From NCBI GenBank assembly GCA_003133205.1, contig PKWK01000347.1, forward strand, positions 1-64,000: a stretch of 64,000 nucleotides of DNA. Direction: 5' to 3'. Below the pieces are notes generated by a model. It saw nothing but the letters and a program-made list of their open reading frames with translations, searched no databases and had not been told where the DNA came from. Both the position numbers and the translations under genes were made by a program. Shown here piece after piece: positions 26,999-36,668 of this stretch; position 1 is the stretch's first letter; each line of letters opens with the position of its first letter. Source of the DNA: Granulicella sp. (GTDB lineage: Bacteria; Acidobacteriota; Terriglobia; Terriglobales; Acidobacteriaceae).

Positions 26999-28555
26999 TT
27001 ACGAGCGGCGTTCCGGCATGGGCGCGACTGCCTGCCCACAATGCCCCTCGGAGTCGCAAGCTCTGATTCCAAAGAAGACGTTGTCCTTCGAGATCGGTAG
27101 CGTAGCGGAGTTGTTCGTGTCAGTCGCCCCGTACTTTGCTGCGTCCGTGGCGTACTGCCAATCGGAAGCCGTAGTCTCGCGCCACACAATCTGGTAGCGA
27201 ATCGGCCCGCGCGCAGCGGAAGGTGGATCCCACTTAAGGATTGTGTCGTTATCGAGGTTTGTCGTAACGATGCGAACGTTCTGAGGCAATCCGGGCGAAG
27301 AGGCGAGAGTAGCCAGACCGGCCATATTGAGACGCGCAACCTGCGCGATGTACTCGAAGTCATCGAACTTCAGAAGGTCTCCGTATTCGATGCCGTTTTC
27401 GGTTCGGACATGCTGATGTTGGTGATTGAAATTCTCTCTCCACTCGGTAAAGCGGACGGCCGGAAAGCCTTCTGCACTGAACGAACTGTGGTCTCCACCG
27501 CGGAGGTAGCGATCGAGGCGCAGTTCCATCACAGGCTCAAACGCCTTCAACTGCCCTGGCTTCGTAGCTACAGTCTTTGACCCGGGCGCCGGAAAGTAGG
27601 TTCGGCTGACTGCTAGAACCTCGCGCGCCAGCTCGCGTGATGGAGTGTCGTTTTCCATGCCGAGCGACAGCATCTGCGTGATCATTTCAAGAGGAGCGGT
27701 CGGCAGGATGCCCTGCGAGAAGACGCGCACGAGCGACTTGTCCTGCAACGTGTCGCCCGGCGTTGTGTCGCCTCCTACGATGTCATTGTTCAGAACGCCT
27801 TCCAACTGCCAACCTTCGCTCTTTGCAATCTTCGCAAGATGACGGCTTCCGTTCAGCCCCTGTTCTTCACCCGCGACGCACACAAAGACGAGGGTCGCGG
27901 GAAACTTGTACTTGCTCAAAATGCGGGCGGATTCAAGACTGACCGCGGTTCCACTGGAATCGTCATTCGCGCCAGGAGCCGGATCGTGAGTGTTCATCAC
28001 ATCGGTTTCACGCGTATCGTAGTGGCCCGTCACCAGATACATTCGCTTGGATTGCACCGGATCGCTGCCTCGCAGAATTGCATAGACATTTCGGATAGGT
28101 GTCGGCTTTACGATGCGCGGCTTCACTGTCGCCGTACCCGTAGACGGTGGCTCCACGAATGCATCAACCTTGACCTCTAGGCAATTGCCGCAGGCCTTGC
28201 TGTAGCTTTCGAACTGCTGCTTGATCCAGTCCGAGGCGGCAAGAACCCCGGTTCCGGGGGGGAGATCGGTCTCAACGCTGGACACCGTGCTGCGATTATT
28301 GAACTGAACCAGCATCTCAATGTTGGCGCGTATCTTAGCGGCGGAGACCTCTCTCAGCGCCGCGGCGATCGGCTTGTCCGCTGGAGCCGCAGATATGGGA
28401 GTTCCGGCAGCCCTATAGTCGCGAGTGTATCGACCTACATGGGTAGCCAGTTGCGCAGATGTTGCCAGTTGTGACACCCCCAGCAGGAGGAACGGGGCTA
28501 CCACATTGCGCAAACGAATGGCGAAGCGTCGGGCCGACGTGTCTAAGCGGGCCAT
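26999..28555 (-). CDS. Secreted M28 family metallopeptidase with Fn3-like C terminus
   Basis: 518 aa. A hydrophobic N terminus (VVAPFLLLGVSQLATSA) is a likely signal peptide. The M28 zinc ligands are visible: VTGHYDTRE (His), GANDDSSGTAVSLE (Asp), CVAGEEQGLNGSRH (Glu pair), LNNDIVGGD (Asp) and GGDHSSFSAEGFPAVRF (His). Residues ~420-510 look like a fibronectin type III domain (ILKWDPPSAARGPIRYQIVW). Probably an aminopeptidase or carboxypeptidase-like enzyme of the periplasm or outside. It lies 141 bp upstream of the amidase and diverges from the TonB receptor. Confidence 0.88.
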   Translation of the reverse strand: MARLDTSARRFAIRLRNVVAPFLLLGVSQLATSAQLATHVGRYTRDYRAAGTPISAAPADKPIAAALREVSAAKIRANIEMLVQFNNRSTVSSVETDLPPGTGVLAASDWIKQQFESYSKACGNCLEVKVDAFVEPPSTGTATVKPRIVKPTPIRNVYAILRGSDPVQSKRMYLVTGHYDTRETDVMNTHDPAPGANDDSSGTAVSLESARILSKYKFPATLVFVCVAGEEQGLNGSRHLAKIAKSEGWQLEGVLNNDIVGGDTTPGDTLQDKSLVRVFSQGILPTAPLEMITQMLSLGMENDTPSRELAREVLAVSRTYFPAPGSKTVATKPGQLKAFEPVMELRLDRYLRGGDHSSFSAEGFPAVRFTEWRENFNHQHQHVRTENGIEYGDLLKFDDFEYIAQVARLNMAGLATLASSPGLPQNVRIVTTNLDNDTILKWDPPSAARGPIRYQIVWRETTASDWQYATDAAKYGATDTNNSATLPISKDNVFFGIRACDSEGHCGQAVAPMPERRS

Positions 28556-28719
28556 AGCAAGACTCTTTCCTTAATGGCTATTGAAGCTATTGAAAACAGC
28601 TTTAGCGAGTGCAAAAGTCGCCGATCCGGGATATTGCCACTTCGCCTATTGAGAACGCCGATGACAACATAACGACAATCCGGTGACAATTAAGATCCTC
28701 CCATAACGCAATATCTGAT

Positions 28720-28731
28720 ATATCTAGATAT
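28720..28731. promoter_or_regulatory. ATATCTAGATAT palindrome, candidate operator
   Basis: A perfect 12-bp palindrome in the AT-rich divergent region between the M28 peptidase and the TonB receptor, preceded by a related ATATCTGATA. It could be bound by the GntR regulator encoded at 34372, but the two sites I see for that protein do not share an obvious motif. Confidence 0.35.
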
Positions 28732-28830
28732 CATCGTAACCAACTTTAACCGCGACTGCCTCCCAGAGGCTCTCGTATTCTTCGCACCTTCCCCTCAGGA
28801 CAGCGCTGTCGCGCATCTATTGGAGACCCA

Positions 28831-31800
28831 ATGAAACTCATCCAAGCTCTGTGTTCAGTAACGGTGGCGGCCTTCTTCGCCATCAGCGCGTCGGGTCAAT
28901 CGACTGCCACTTTGTCGGGCACTGTTTCCGATCCAACCGACGCAGTATTGCCGAATGCGAAGGTCATCGTGCATTCGCTGTCGACCGGGCTGGACCGCAT
29001 CATGGTGACGGATGCTGCAGGCATTTATGTCGCCGCGTCGCTGCAACCAGGGGACTACAAGGTGTCGGTCACGGCCTCCGGATTCAGTATGGATACGGTC
29101 GAAAAAGTGACGCTTGATGTTGACAGGAAGATCACGGTCAATCTCAAGCTCTCACTCGCCTCGACCGGGGCGACGGTAGAGGTACAGAGTGCCGCGGCCT
29201 CGCAGATCGAGGCCTCAACCATCACGGTTGGCCAGGTAATCGACAGGAACACCGTGCAAGAGTTGCCGCTGAACGGCCGCCACTTCTTGGATCTCACGGT
29301 GCTCACACCCGGAGGTGTAGTCGCTCCGACCGCGGGTAGCCTCACCGCTGCCAGCCGAGGCCTTGGCGCCAACTCCTTCATCACGGCCGGCAACCGCGAA
29401 GACTCGGTCAACTTCCAGATCAACGGCATCAATCTCAACGACATAAGCCAGAACCAGATCACCTTCCAGCCGTCGATCAGCACTACCTCCGAGTTCAAGA
29501 TCAACAACTCCACCTTCAGCGCGGAGTACGGCCGCAGTGATGGCTCGATCGTCACCGTTGCCACCCGCTCCGGCGGCAACAAGTTCCACGGCGAGGCCTT
29601 TGACTACTTCCGCAATGAAGCCCTGGATGCGCGCAACTACTTCAACCGCCCCTTCAACCCCACCACCGGGCTTCCCCTGGTTGGCAACACCGGCAATAAG
29701 GCCCCACTCAAGCGCGACAACTTCGGCGGCTCTGTAGGCGGTCCAATCTGGAGAGGCCACACCTTCTTCTACGGCAGTTACGAAGGTCTGCGTCAGCATC
29801 AGGGCATTCTGCAGAACAGCACGGTGATCTCAGCAGCCAATCAAGCCGCAATTGCCGCCAACAAGGCTGTTCATCCTGCTGCAGCCGCACTGGCCGCACT
29901 CATCCCACTTCCGAACAGTGGAAATAACTACGTTTCATTTACGCCCGGCCCGGTCCAGATTGACCAGTTCACCGGTGACGTCCTGCATCAACTCAACTCC
30001 AACGATTCTCTGCACGGCTTCTATGCCTTCCAGAAGGATGTCCGCACCGAACCCGCGCTGCAGGGCGACACCATTCCCGGTTGGGGAGACCATCGCAACG
30101 CGCATCGCCAGATAGGTACCCTCAGCGAGACTCACGTCTTCAGCCCGGCTACCGTCAATGAAGTGCGTCTCGGCTTCAACCGCATCTCCATCGCCTTCCA
30201 CCCGGCCAACACCATCGACCCCACCAGCGTCGGCCTCGGCGATGGACTCAGCGGCCCCGTCGGCATTCCCCAAATCACGCTCTCCGACATCGGCCTGGTC
30301 TTCGGAGGCCCTTCGGGTTTCCCGCAGGGACGCAACACCACCACGGGTGTCTTGTCGGATACGCTGACCATGCTCAAGGGCAAGCACACCATCAAGTATG
30401 GCGGCGAGTTCCGCCGCTACCTCCTGGCCACCTTCGGGGCGAATATCGGCTCACTGACCTATGTGACTTCCACCACGCCAATCAGCAACTTCCAACAGGA
30501 CACTGCCACCGTCTTCAGCATCCAGCCCAACACCGTCTCCACCCGCAACTATGCTGATTCCGTGGGAGCGTTCTTACAGGACAATTTCAAACTCACACCC
30601 ACCTTTACTCTCGAATATGGTCTGCGCTTCGAGTGGAACGGAACGCCGGTAGAGGGTGCGAACCGCTACGCGGTCTTCAATACCACCAACGTCACCCTCA
30701 CTCAGGTGGGGACAAACGGACTCGCGGCCAACGGCGAGTACGGCCAGAACTACAATCTGGAGCCACGGCTGGGATTTGCCTTCGATGTCTTCGGCAACGG
30801 CAAGTCCGTCGTTCGCGGCGGCTATGCCTACCTGGTGGATCAGCCGGTTGCCTTTCCATCGGCGCTGGGAACCAATCCTCCCTTCAGCACTGCGGTCACC
30901 TATAACGGTGCTGCGATTCCGGTCTCCTCGCTCTATACCTCGGCGGCGGCCTCTGGCCTGGCGATCGTCATGGACAACCCCAACTACAAGAATGCGTACA
31001 TCGAGAGCTTTAACCTGAACGTGCAGCAGGCTCTGCCATGGGGCATCGTCGGCTCGCTCTACTACGACGGATCGGTAGGCAGACACCTGCTCATCAACAC
31101 CAACGCCAACCAGGTAACCGGCCCTGCAGGCGCGACCGGGGCTACGCAGGTGCATCCGTTCCTGACCCTCTCGGCCTCGAGTCCAATCGCGGCCGGTAAG
31201 GCCATCGCCTCCAACATCTCCGAGAGAAACAGCATCGGCATCTCCAGCTATAACGCACTCTGGGCCGTGCTCAGCAAGAACATGAGCCATGGTCTCGAGT
31301 TCAACATGAACTACGAGTGGACGAAGTCGATGGACCTCAACTCACTCGGGTCGCAGGGTGGCCTGGTCCTGCCCGACAGCAACAACCCCCGCGGAAACTA
31401 TGGTCTGTCGGACTTCGACGTGCGTCAGCACTACGCCGGAACGGCAATCTACGCGCTGCCCTTCAAGGGCAACCGCCTGGTCTCGGGCTATCGGCTAACG
31501 ACCATCGTCCAGTACCAGACCGGCAACCCAGTCAACATCACCGCGGGTAGCTCGAACTTCAACGGCGTCACCGGCCTCGTGCGCGCCACCCAGATCGGCC
31601 ACATCGTCACGAGTAAGTCGCAGGTTCCTGTTGCTGGTTCACCGAGTTCCTTCACCAACGTCACTTTCATCCAGAACAGTGGACAGACAAACTACGGCGG
31701 CACAGTTTGCAACATAACCAACCAAACCTCAGCCTGTGTCTATCAGATTCAGGAGACACAAACCGGCCCCAACGCGGCCACTTCGGCCGTCGGAGCTGCC

Positions 31801-32088
31801 GGCCTTACTACCGCCTATACGGGTCTCGGCACCATGCAGCGTAACGCGGTGACCGGCCCAGGATTCGCGGATATCGATCTCTCCGGTGAGAAGGAGACGA
31901 AGATCTTCGAAGGCCTCACCTTCACTCTTCGCGCCGATGCCTTCGACATCCTCAACCACCCCAACTTTGGTCAGCCGTCGGGCAATGTTCAGTCCTCGAC
32001 CTTTGGCCAGATATCCTCAACCCGCTTCGCCACCAGCGACGGCGGATCATCGCGGCAACTTCAGCTCAGTGGTAAGTTCATCTTCTAA
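28831..32088 (+). CDS. Oar-like TonB-dependent receptor
   Basis: 1085 aa. Signal peptide MKLIQALCSVTVAAFFAISA, then a carboxypeptidase-regulatory-like domain (ATLSGTVSDPTDAVLPNAKV) at residues ~25-115, a plug domain (VQELPLNGRHFLDLTVL; NFQINGINLNDIS) and a long beta-barrel ending SSRQLQLSGKFIF with a terminal Phe, as usual for outer-membrane barrels. This is the type found in large families in Acidobacteriota. The substrate is unknown. The neighbours (gamma-glutamyltransferase, M28 peptidase, amidase) point to peptides or amino-acid derivatives. A strong terminator follows at 32103. Confidence 0.93.
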   Translation: MKLIQALCSVTVAAFFAISASGQSTATLSGTVSDPTDAVLPNAKVIVHSLSTGLDRIMVTDAAGIYVAASLQPGDYKVSVTASGFSMDTVEKVTLDVDRKITVNLKLSLASTGATVEVQSAAASQIEASTITVGQVIDRNTVQELPLNGRHFLDLTVLTPGGVVAPTAGSLTAASRGLGANSFITAGNREDSVNFQINGINLNDISQNQITFQPSISTTSEFKINNSTFSAEYGRSDGSIVTVATRSGGNKFHGEAFDYFRNEALDARNYFNRPFNPTTGLPLVGNTGNKAPLKRDNFGGSVGGPIWRGHTFFYGSYEGLRQHQGILQNSTVISAANQAAIAANKAVHPAAAALAALIPLPNSGNNYVSFTPGPVQIDQFTGDVLHQLNSNDSLHGFYAFQKDVRTEPALQGDTIPGWGDHRNAHRQIGTLSETHVFSPATVNEVRLGFNRISIAFHPANTIDPTSVGLGDGLSGPVGIPQITLSDIGLVFGGPSGFPQGRNTTTGVLSDTLTMLKGKHTIKYGGEFRRYLLATFGANIGSLTYVTSTTPISNFQQDTATVFSIQPNTVSTRNYADSVGAFLQDNFKLTPTFTLEYGLRFEWNGTPVEGANRYAVFNTTNVTLTQVGTNGLAANGEYGQNYNLEPRLGFAFDVFGNGKSVVRGGYAYLVDQPVAFPSALGTNPPFSTAVTYNGAAIPVSSLYTSAAASGLAIVMDNPNYKNAYIESFNLNVQQALPWGIVGSLYYDGSVGRHLLINTNANQVTGPAGATGATQVHPFLTLSASSPIAAGKAIASNISERNSIGISSYNALWAVLSKNMSHGLEFNMNYEWTKSMDLNSLGSQGGLVLPDSNNPRGNYGLSDFDVRQHYAGTAIYALPFKGNRLVSGYRLTTIVQYQTGNPVNITAGSSNFNGVTGLVRATQIGHIVTSKSQVPVAGSPSSFTNVTFIQNSGQTNYGGTVCNITNQTSACVYQIQETQTGPNAATSAVGAAGLTTAYTGLGTMQRNAVTGPGFADIDLSGEKETKIFEGLTFTLRADAFDILNHPNFGQPSGNVQSSTFGQISSTRFATSDGGSSRQLQLSGKFIF

Positions 32089-32102
32089 AGGTCAACGCCC
32101 AG

Positions 32103-32150
32103 GGCGTGCGCTTTGCGGAAGGTTCCGCGAAGCGCACGCCTCTTCTTCTA
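32103..32150 (+). terminator. Rho-independent terminator after the TonB receptor
   Basis: A 16-bp stem (32103-32118 with 32125-32140, one G-T wobble), a 6-nt loop and a pyrimidine-rich tail TCTTCTTCT. It begins 15 bp after the receptor stop and would separate it from the gamma-glutamyltransferase gene. Confidence 0.8.
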
Positions 32151-32248
32151 TCATTGGAAGATCGCAGGGGCTCGCGCCTGCATCCCACGGTGCGCCGCCC
32201 ACTCGCGTAGTGGCGGGCTGAATCGAAAATCTTGCTCTCGAGGTGACC

Positions 32249-34099
32249 ATGCGCCGTCGCACGTTTCTCACCACGCTTCCGCTTGCAGCGGCCGGTTCGA
32301 CATCACTGGGGCAGCGCCTCGCCGCGCCGGGACAGGGCGATGCTCCGCACACTCCAGGCTCCGACAGTCCCGCAAAGTATCAGGCCCCCGGCGCCGAGAG
32401 TTTTCTGCGGCCAGACGTCCATGCAGGCGACCGGCCCTCAGGCGCGAGCTTTGCCAGCCGCTCTCCCGCCCTGGGATGTTCTGGCGCGGCGGGTACTGCT
32501 CATCCGTTAGCAACTCAGGCGGCAATCGAGATGCTGCGCCGAGGCGGTTCTGCCGTCGATGCAGCCGTGGCGGCGAATGCGCTACTGGGTTTTGTCGAGC
32601 CGGTCAGCTCAGGCCTCGGCGGCGACTGCTTTGCCTTGCTCTGGGACCCGAAGCAGGCGAAGGTAGTGAGCATGGCGAGTTCGGGTAAGTCGCCGAAGTC
32701 GCTTTCTCTCGCAACCGCGCGGTCTCGGGCAAAGCAAGGCGTGCTTCCCAGACTGGGAGCGGTGACAGTATCGACGCCGGGTTCGCTCGGTGGCTGGTGG
32801 GCGCTGCATCAGCGCTACGGCAAGCTGAAGTGGGCTGAGCTGTTTGAACCCGCGATTCACTACTGTGAGGCCGGCGACCCGGTTCCGCAGATCATCGGCT
32901 ACTACATCAAGCGCAACTTGGCGGCATTTGTAAAACCGGGATCGGGCGTGGAAGAGACAGCAAACGCCATGCGCACCTACGCGCCTTCGGGCACGGTTCC
33001 TAACGAGTACGATATCCGTCGCAATCCAGATTTGGCGCACACTTATCGACTTATTGCCGCTGGTGGCCGCGACGCTTTCTATGACGGTCCGATCGCGGCG
33101 ACCATCGATGCGTACTTCAAACGCATCGGCGGATGGCTATCGAAAGAAGACCTGCGCGAGCATCAGGCCGAGTGGATCGACCCCCTCGTGACCAGCTATC
33201 GCGGTGTCGATGTGTATGGCATGGGCGCAAACACACAGGGATTGGCGACGCTCCAGATGCTCAACATCCTCGAACAGTTCAACCTGAGAGAGATGGGCTT
33301 TCAATCGCCTCAATCCCTTCATGTGCAGATTGAGGCCAAACGATTGGCTTACGAGGACCGGGCGCGCTATTATGCCGATCCGCATTTTGCCAGTATCCCG
33401 GTCGCATGGCTGAACTCGAAGGAATACGCAAAAGAAAGGATGAAGCTCATCAGGCTCGACCGGATTCTCGATCCGGTACATCCAGGACAGGCGCCGAGCC
33501 ACGGCGATACTACCTACTTCACCACGGCTGATAACGACGGCATGATGGTGTCGATGATTCAGTCGAACTTCCGCGGCATGGGATCGGGTCTAGTGGCCGA
33601 TGGGCTGGGCTTTATGTTTCAGGACCGCGGGGAGCTTTTCTCTCTGCAGGATAGGCATCCCAATATCTATGCGCCGGGCAAGCGGCCGTTTCAGACCATC
33701 ATCCCTGGATTCGCTGCGAAGGGCGACGTCCCCTGGATGTCGTTCGGCGTGATGGGTGGCGACATGCAGCCACAGGGGCAGACCCAGATCGTGTTGAACC
33801 GGGTGGATTACGGGCTCGACGTTCAGGCCGCTGGCGATAGCCCACGGTGGCACCACGAAGGATCGTCGCAGACCATGGGCGAGGATCTCGCCGGCCTTCC
33901 ATCCAAAGGCCTGCTGCGGCTTGAGGCAGGAGTTCCGGTGGAGACACGCAATGCGCTGATCGAGCTCGGTTGGTCGATGGGAGCAAGCGATGGTGGGTTC
34001 GGCCGATACGAGTGCATCGAGAATCGCAAGCAGGGAACGGATCGCGTGTACGCTGCCGCGAGTGAGATGCGGGCCGACGGAGTAGCGCTGGCTTACTAG
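32249..34099 (+). CDS. Gamma-glutamyltransferase
   Basis: 616 aa. The N terminus RRRTFLTTLPLAAAGSTSLG is Tat-like. GGT features are GTAHPLATQAAIEMLRRGGS, AVDAAVAANALLGFVEP, SGLGGDCFALLWD, the autoprocessing site PSHGDTTYFTTAD with the catalytic Thr near residue 420, and GGDMQPQGQTQIVLN. The proenzyme self-cleaves before that Thr and transfers or hydrolyses gamma-glutamyl groups from glutathione and peptides. ATG 32249 is preferred over GTG 32243, with GAGG 5 nt before it. It lies between the TonB receptor and a GntR regulator. Confidence 0.9.
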   Translation: MRRRTFLTTLPLAAAGSTSLGQRLAAPGQGDAPHTPGSDSPAKYQAPGAESFLRPDVHAGDRPSGASFASRSPALGCSGAAGTAHPLATQAAIEMLRRGGSAVDAAVAANALLGFVEPVSSGLGGDCFALLWDPKQAKVVSMASSGKSPKSLSLATARSRAKQGVLPRLGAVTVSTPGSLGGWWALHQRYGKLKWAELFEPAIHYCEAGDPVPQIIGYYIKRNLAAFVKPGSGVEETANAMRTYAPSGTVPNEYDIRRNPDLAHTYRLIAAGGRDAFYDGPIAATIDAYFKRIGGWLSKEDLREHQAEWIDPLVTSYRGVDVYGMGANTQGLATLQMLNILEQFNLREMGFQSPQSLHVQIEAKRLAYEDRARYYADPHFASIPVAWLNSKEYAKERMKLIRLDRILDPVHPGQAPSHGDTTYFTTADNDGMMVSMIQSNFRGMGSGLVADGLGFMFQDRGELFSLQDRHPNIYAPGKRPFQTIIPGFAAKGDVPWMSFGVMGGDMQPQGQTQIVLNRVDYGLDVQAAGDSPRWHHEGSSQTMGEDLAGLPSKGLLRLEAGVPVETRNALIELGWSMGASDGGFGRYECIENRKQGTDRVYAAASEMRADGVALAY

Positions 34100-34332
34100 T
34101 GCCAGGACAGCCCCTTACCTGCCTGCGCGTATCAAGCAGCTAAGAGACCAAGGGCCTCTACCATACATCAGCTAAAACGCCCTCGGAACGCGCGATGATT
34201 GCGCTCGCCATGCAATTCCCAACTACGTTCATCATCGTGCGGCCCAACGGGAGCATTCCAGATAACAGATTGGCGGCATAGAAAGTCTGTCAACCGAAAA
34301 TGATATTTCAAGTACTACAGGGTGAGTTGCAT

Positions 34333-34349
34333 AATCTGCATCGCAGATT
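34333..34349. promoter_or_regulatory. Candidate autoregulatory operator of the GntR gene
   Basis: AATCTGC-ATC-GCAGATT, a 7-bp inverted repeat, is centred 31 bp before the GntR start, with a -10-like TAGAAT at 34353-34358. The position suits repression by the regulator's own dimer. Confidence 0.45.
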
Positions 34350-34371
34350 GAGTAGAATGTGAGAATTCCCT

Positions 34372-35037
34372 ATGCAATCCATGAAGAAGATTTACGCTCC
34401 GCAAAATCTGACCGCGCTGGCATACGAAAGCATCAAGAGCTACATCCTGCGGGAAGATCTGGATGAGGAGACCAAACTGACGGAGGAGTCTCTCTCCAAC
34501 CAGCTTGGCATCAGCAAATCTCCTGTCCGGGAGGCGCTGAATAGTTTACACACCCAAGGCTTGATTCGAATTGAATCGCGGCGTGGCGCCTATCTGCGCC
34601 GCTTTACAGCGCAAGAGGTGAAAGACCTCTACGACCTTCGCGAGGCGCTTGAAGTCTATGCCGTGGGCGCAGCGATCGTGACCCCCGAGTTGTTGTCCGA
34701 GTTGCGCGAAAGCACCAAACGCACCCGCAAGTTTCTCAAGACGAATGATCGGATGAAACACATCGAAGAAGATACGAAGTTCCATGGATTGATCGCTCTT
34801 GCAACCGGCAATGCTGAGCTATGCCGCGTTCTGGCAAACATACAGAACCAGATATGGTTGTGCCGGCGCAAGACCTACGAGCTGTCCGCTTCCACCGCTC
34901 CGAGTGCACATAAGGCGATTCTCGAAGCACTGGAGAAGGGCAGCCTCAAAGAAGCCCGGAGTGCCATGCGCAGTCACATCGCTCTGGTGCGGCAACGCCT
35001 GATCAGTTTCATACAACAGAAGAACGGATTGTCTTAA
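34372..35037 (+). CDS. GntR family regulator, FCD type
   Basis: 221 aa. The N-terminal winged helix-turn-helix has LTEESLSNQLGISKSPVREAL near residues 41-61 and GLIRIESRRGAYLRRF. The C-terminal all-helical FCD domain has DLYDLREALEVYAVGAAI and FHGLIALATGNAEL, with His residues that in this family often bind metal or carboxylate ligands. Probably a repressor that senses an organic acid or amino-acid derivative, perhaps controlling the adjacent receptor and gamma-glutamyltransferase genes. ATG 34381 is a possible alternative start. Confidence 0.9.
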   Translation: MQSMKKIYAPQNLTALAYESIKSYILREDLDEETKLTEESLSNQLGISKSPVREALNSLHTQGLIRIESRRGAYLRRFTAQEVKDLYDLREALEVYAVGAAIVTPELLSELRESTKRTRKFLKTNDRMKHIEEDTKFHGLIALATGNAELCRVLANIQNQIWLCRRKTYELSASTAPSAHKAILEALEKGSLKEARSAMRSHIALVRQRLISFIQQKNGLS

Positions 35038-35069
35038 GGTAAGGATTGAGCGCTCCAGCGAGATCGACT

Positions 35070-35250
35070 GGAGGTCAAGTTCGAGATTCCGAAGGGCGAC
35101 TACGGCTGCGTCCGGGCCGATAGCCACGACCTGAGATGCAGCGTTGACGTTTACCGTCTCCATCGCGCTGCCAACTTTCAACTCGAAGTTTAGAGCGACG
35201 TCGCTACCGATCGTAACGTCGACGTTCTCTTTTCCGTTCGCCAGGCAACC
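35070..35250 (-). pseudogene. Fragment of a TonB receptor N-terminal region
   Basis: On the minus strand the frame reads ANGKENVDVTIGSDVALN, then FELKVGSAMETVNVNAAS, the characteristic end of the carboxypeptidase-regulatory domain of Oar-like receptors. No start, plug or barrel is present. It abuts a SorC-type remnant on the other strand at about 35245-35255. Confidence 0.35.
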
Positions 35251-35616
35251 GATCTGTTTGACCGGCTTGATCTAGCCCTTATCGGCATAGGCTCGATGGA
35301 GCCGTCGCCTTTCCTGGTTAGCAGCGGCAACGCCTTCTCTCCCGGAGAGCGGCGCGAGATGCTCCGGCAGGGCGCCGTCGGCGACATCTGCCTGCGCTTT
35401 TTCGACCAGATGGGCAAACCCATCAAGTCAACGCTTAATTCCCGCGTCATTAATATTGAACTTGAGGCCCTCAAGCGGGTCGGGCACGTCGTTGCCGTTG
35501 CGGGCGGTCCAGGAAAGGTTGCTGCAATCCTGGGAGCGTTGCGGAGTCAGCGCATCAATGCCCTGATTACCGATCGGCAGACTGCAGAGAGCCTCCTCGG
35601 TGCGGAATCTGTTTGA
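35250..35616 (+). pseudogene. C-terminal remnant of a SorC-type sugar-binding regulator
   Basis: From about 35250 the frame reads ATDLFDRLDLALIGIGSM, then GAVGDICLRFFDQMGKPI, RVINIELEALKRVGHVVAVA, GGPGKVAAILGAL and INALITDRQTAESLL. This matches the end of the SorC/DeoR-type sugar-binding domain. There is no DNA-binding domain, and a stop lies upstream in frame, so about two thirds of the gene is missing. A shorter ATG frame starts at 35296. Confidence 0.65.
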
Positions 35617-35726
35617 TATCCCGGCCGGATGATTGGGGACTTGATCGTGAACTCTGGAGAACGTCATGTGAATCTGTGCCTCGTCACAGCTCAACCGGGG
35701 GAGGATCGACGTCATTCTCTAACTCG

Positions 35727-35850
35727 AAGGATTTGCTTGACCGTTTGGGCATTCTGGCCCATTTGGCACTTCTGGCCTTTTTTTTAAATGCGTAAGTCAA
35801 TGATTCCATTAGCGGAGCGGGAGACCGATCCCGTCTCTGGCCACCACATT
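35727..35850. repeat. Dispersed repeat, copy B
   Basis: The partner of 127-248 in the same orientation, with CGTTTGGGCATTCTGGCCC and GAGACCGATCCCGTCTCTGG conserved. It lies in a 1-kb zone of gene debris. The rest of 35851-36436 contains no gene I can support. Confidence 0.75.
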
Positions 35851-36436
35851 CTCACCTGCACATTGGCGCCCTGCGACTCCACCTTCAAGCTGAACGCAGT
35901 GCTCGCTGCCGTCGTGCGGCAACTGCGTCGCGGTCCCACCCGCGATTTTGAACGTGCTGCTCCTCGCCGAGATCAGGCCACTGCCCGTCGCCGTAAGTGG
36001 GTAGCCGGCGTAAGTCGACGGTAGTCAGTCCTGGCAACGTGGAATGGCCTGTTATCGCCAACTAAGAATCTACACATTCGGTTTGAATCGTCAAAGATTA
36101 CTTGGGCCAAAGCTCAAACAACCTCGGCGCGGCCATCTGTATAGATTTCACATCGGAGCTTAGGAGGCAACGCATCCAGCGCGACTCTGCGCTCACGATC
36201 TCACAAAGATCTGCTTTCATGTCGTGATCGTACAAAGCGAGCGTGAAGAATTCATGGAAGGTGCCCTGCGCCAGTGCGAGTACGTGGTGAGAGTCAGCGT
36301 GAGGACGAGCGCGAGAAGTCGGGGTCTTCCAGGAATCCGTCGGATCATCGTGCGACCTCCGTAGACAGGAGAACATCGTACCCTAGATGGAAAGGGTCGA
36401 ACCGCACCAGCACGTCGCGGGTCAGCATCTGCCCGC

Positions 36437-36640
36437 TGGGATCCGGACATCTCGCGGGCAGCGGCGTTCTACCAGGTGTCGCGGGTGGCGGCGGACCGGC
36501 ACCTGGGGGAGGACGCGGCAGGGAACCTGGTGGCGGTGCACGTGACGCCGCGGCAGTTCGGGTTGCTGGGCGAGCCTCGGGTGAATGTGCTGGAGCTGAA
36601 CCTGGATCTGGACAAGGTGGCACCGACAGGTTCGAAGTAG
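36437..36640 (+). pseudogene. Orphan gene tail, copy 1, unknown family
   Basis: A 67-codon frame without a start reads [20 protein letters not shown], ending [19 protein letters not shown] and a TAG. Its high-GC third positions are typical of real genes here. The last ~20 codons and some following bases match 40440-40532. I do not recognise the protein. Confidence 0.4.
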
Positions 36641-36668
36641 TTGAGGGTCCCTTCCCTGTGGCAGCTCC

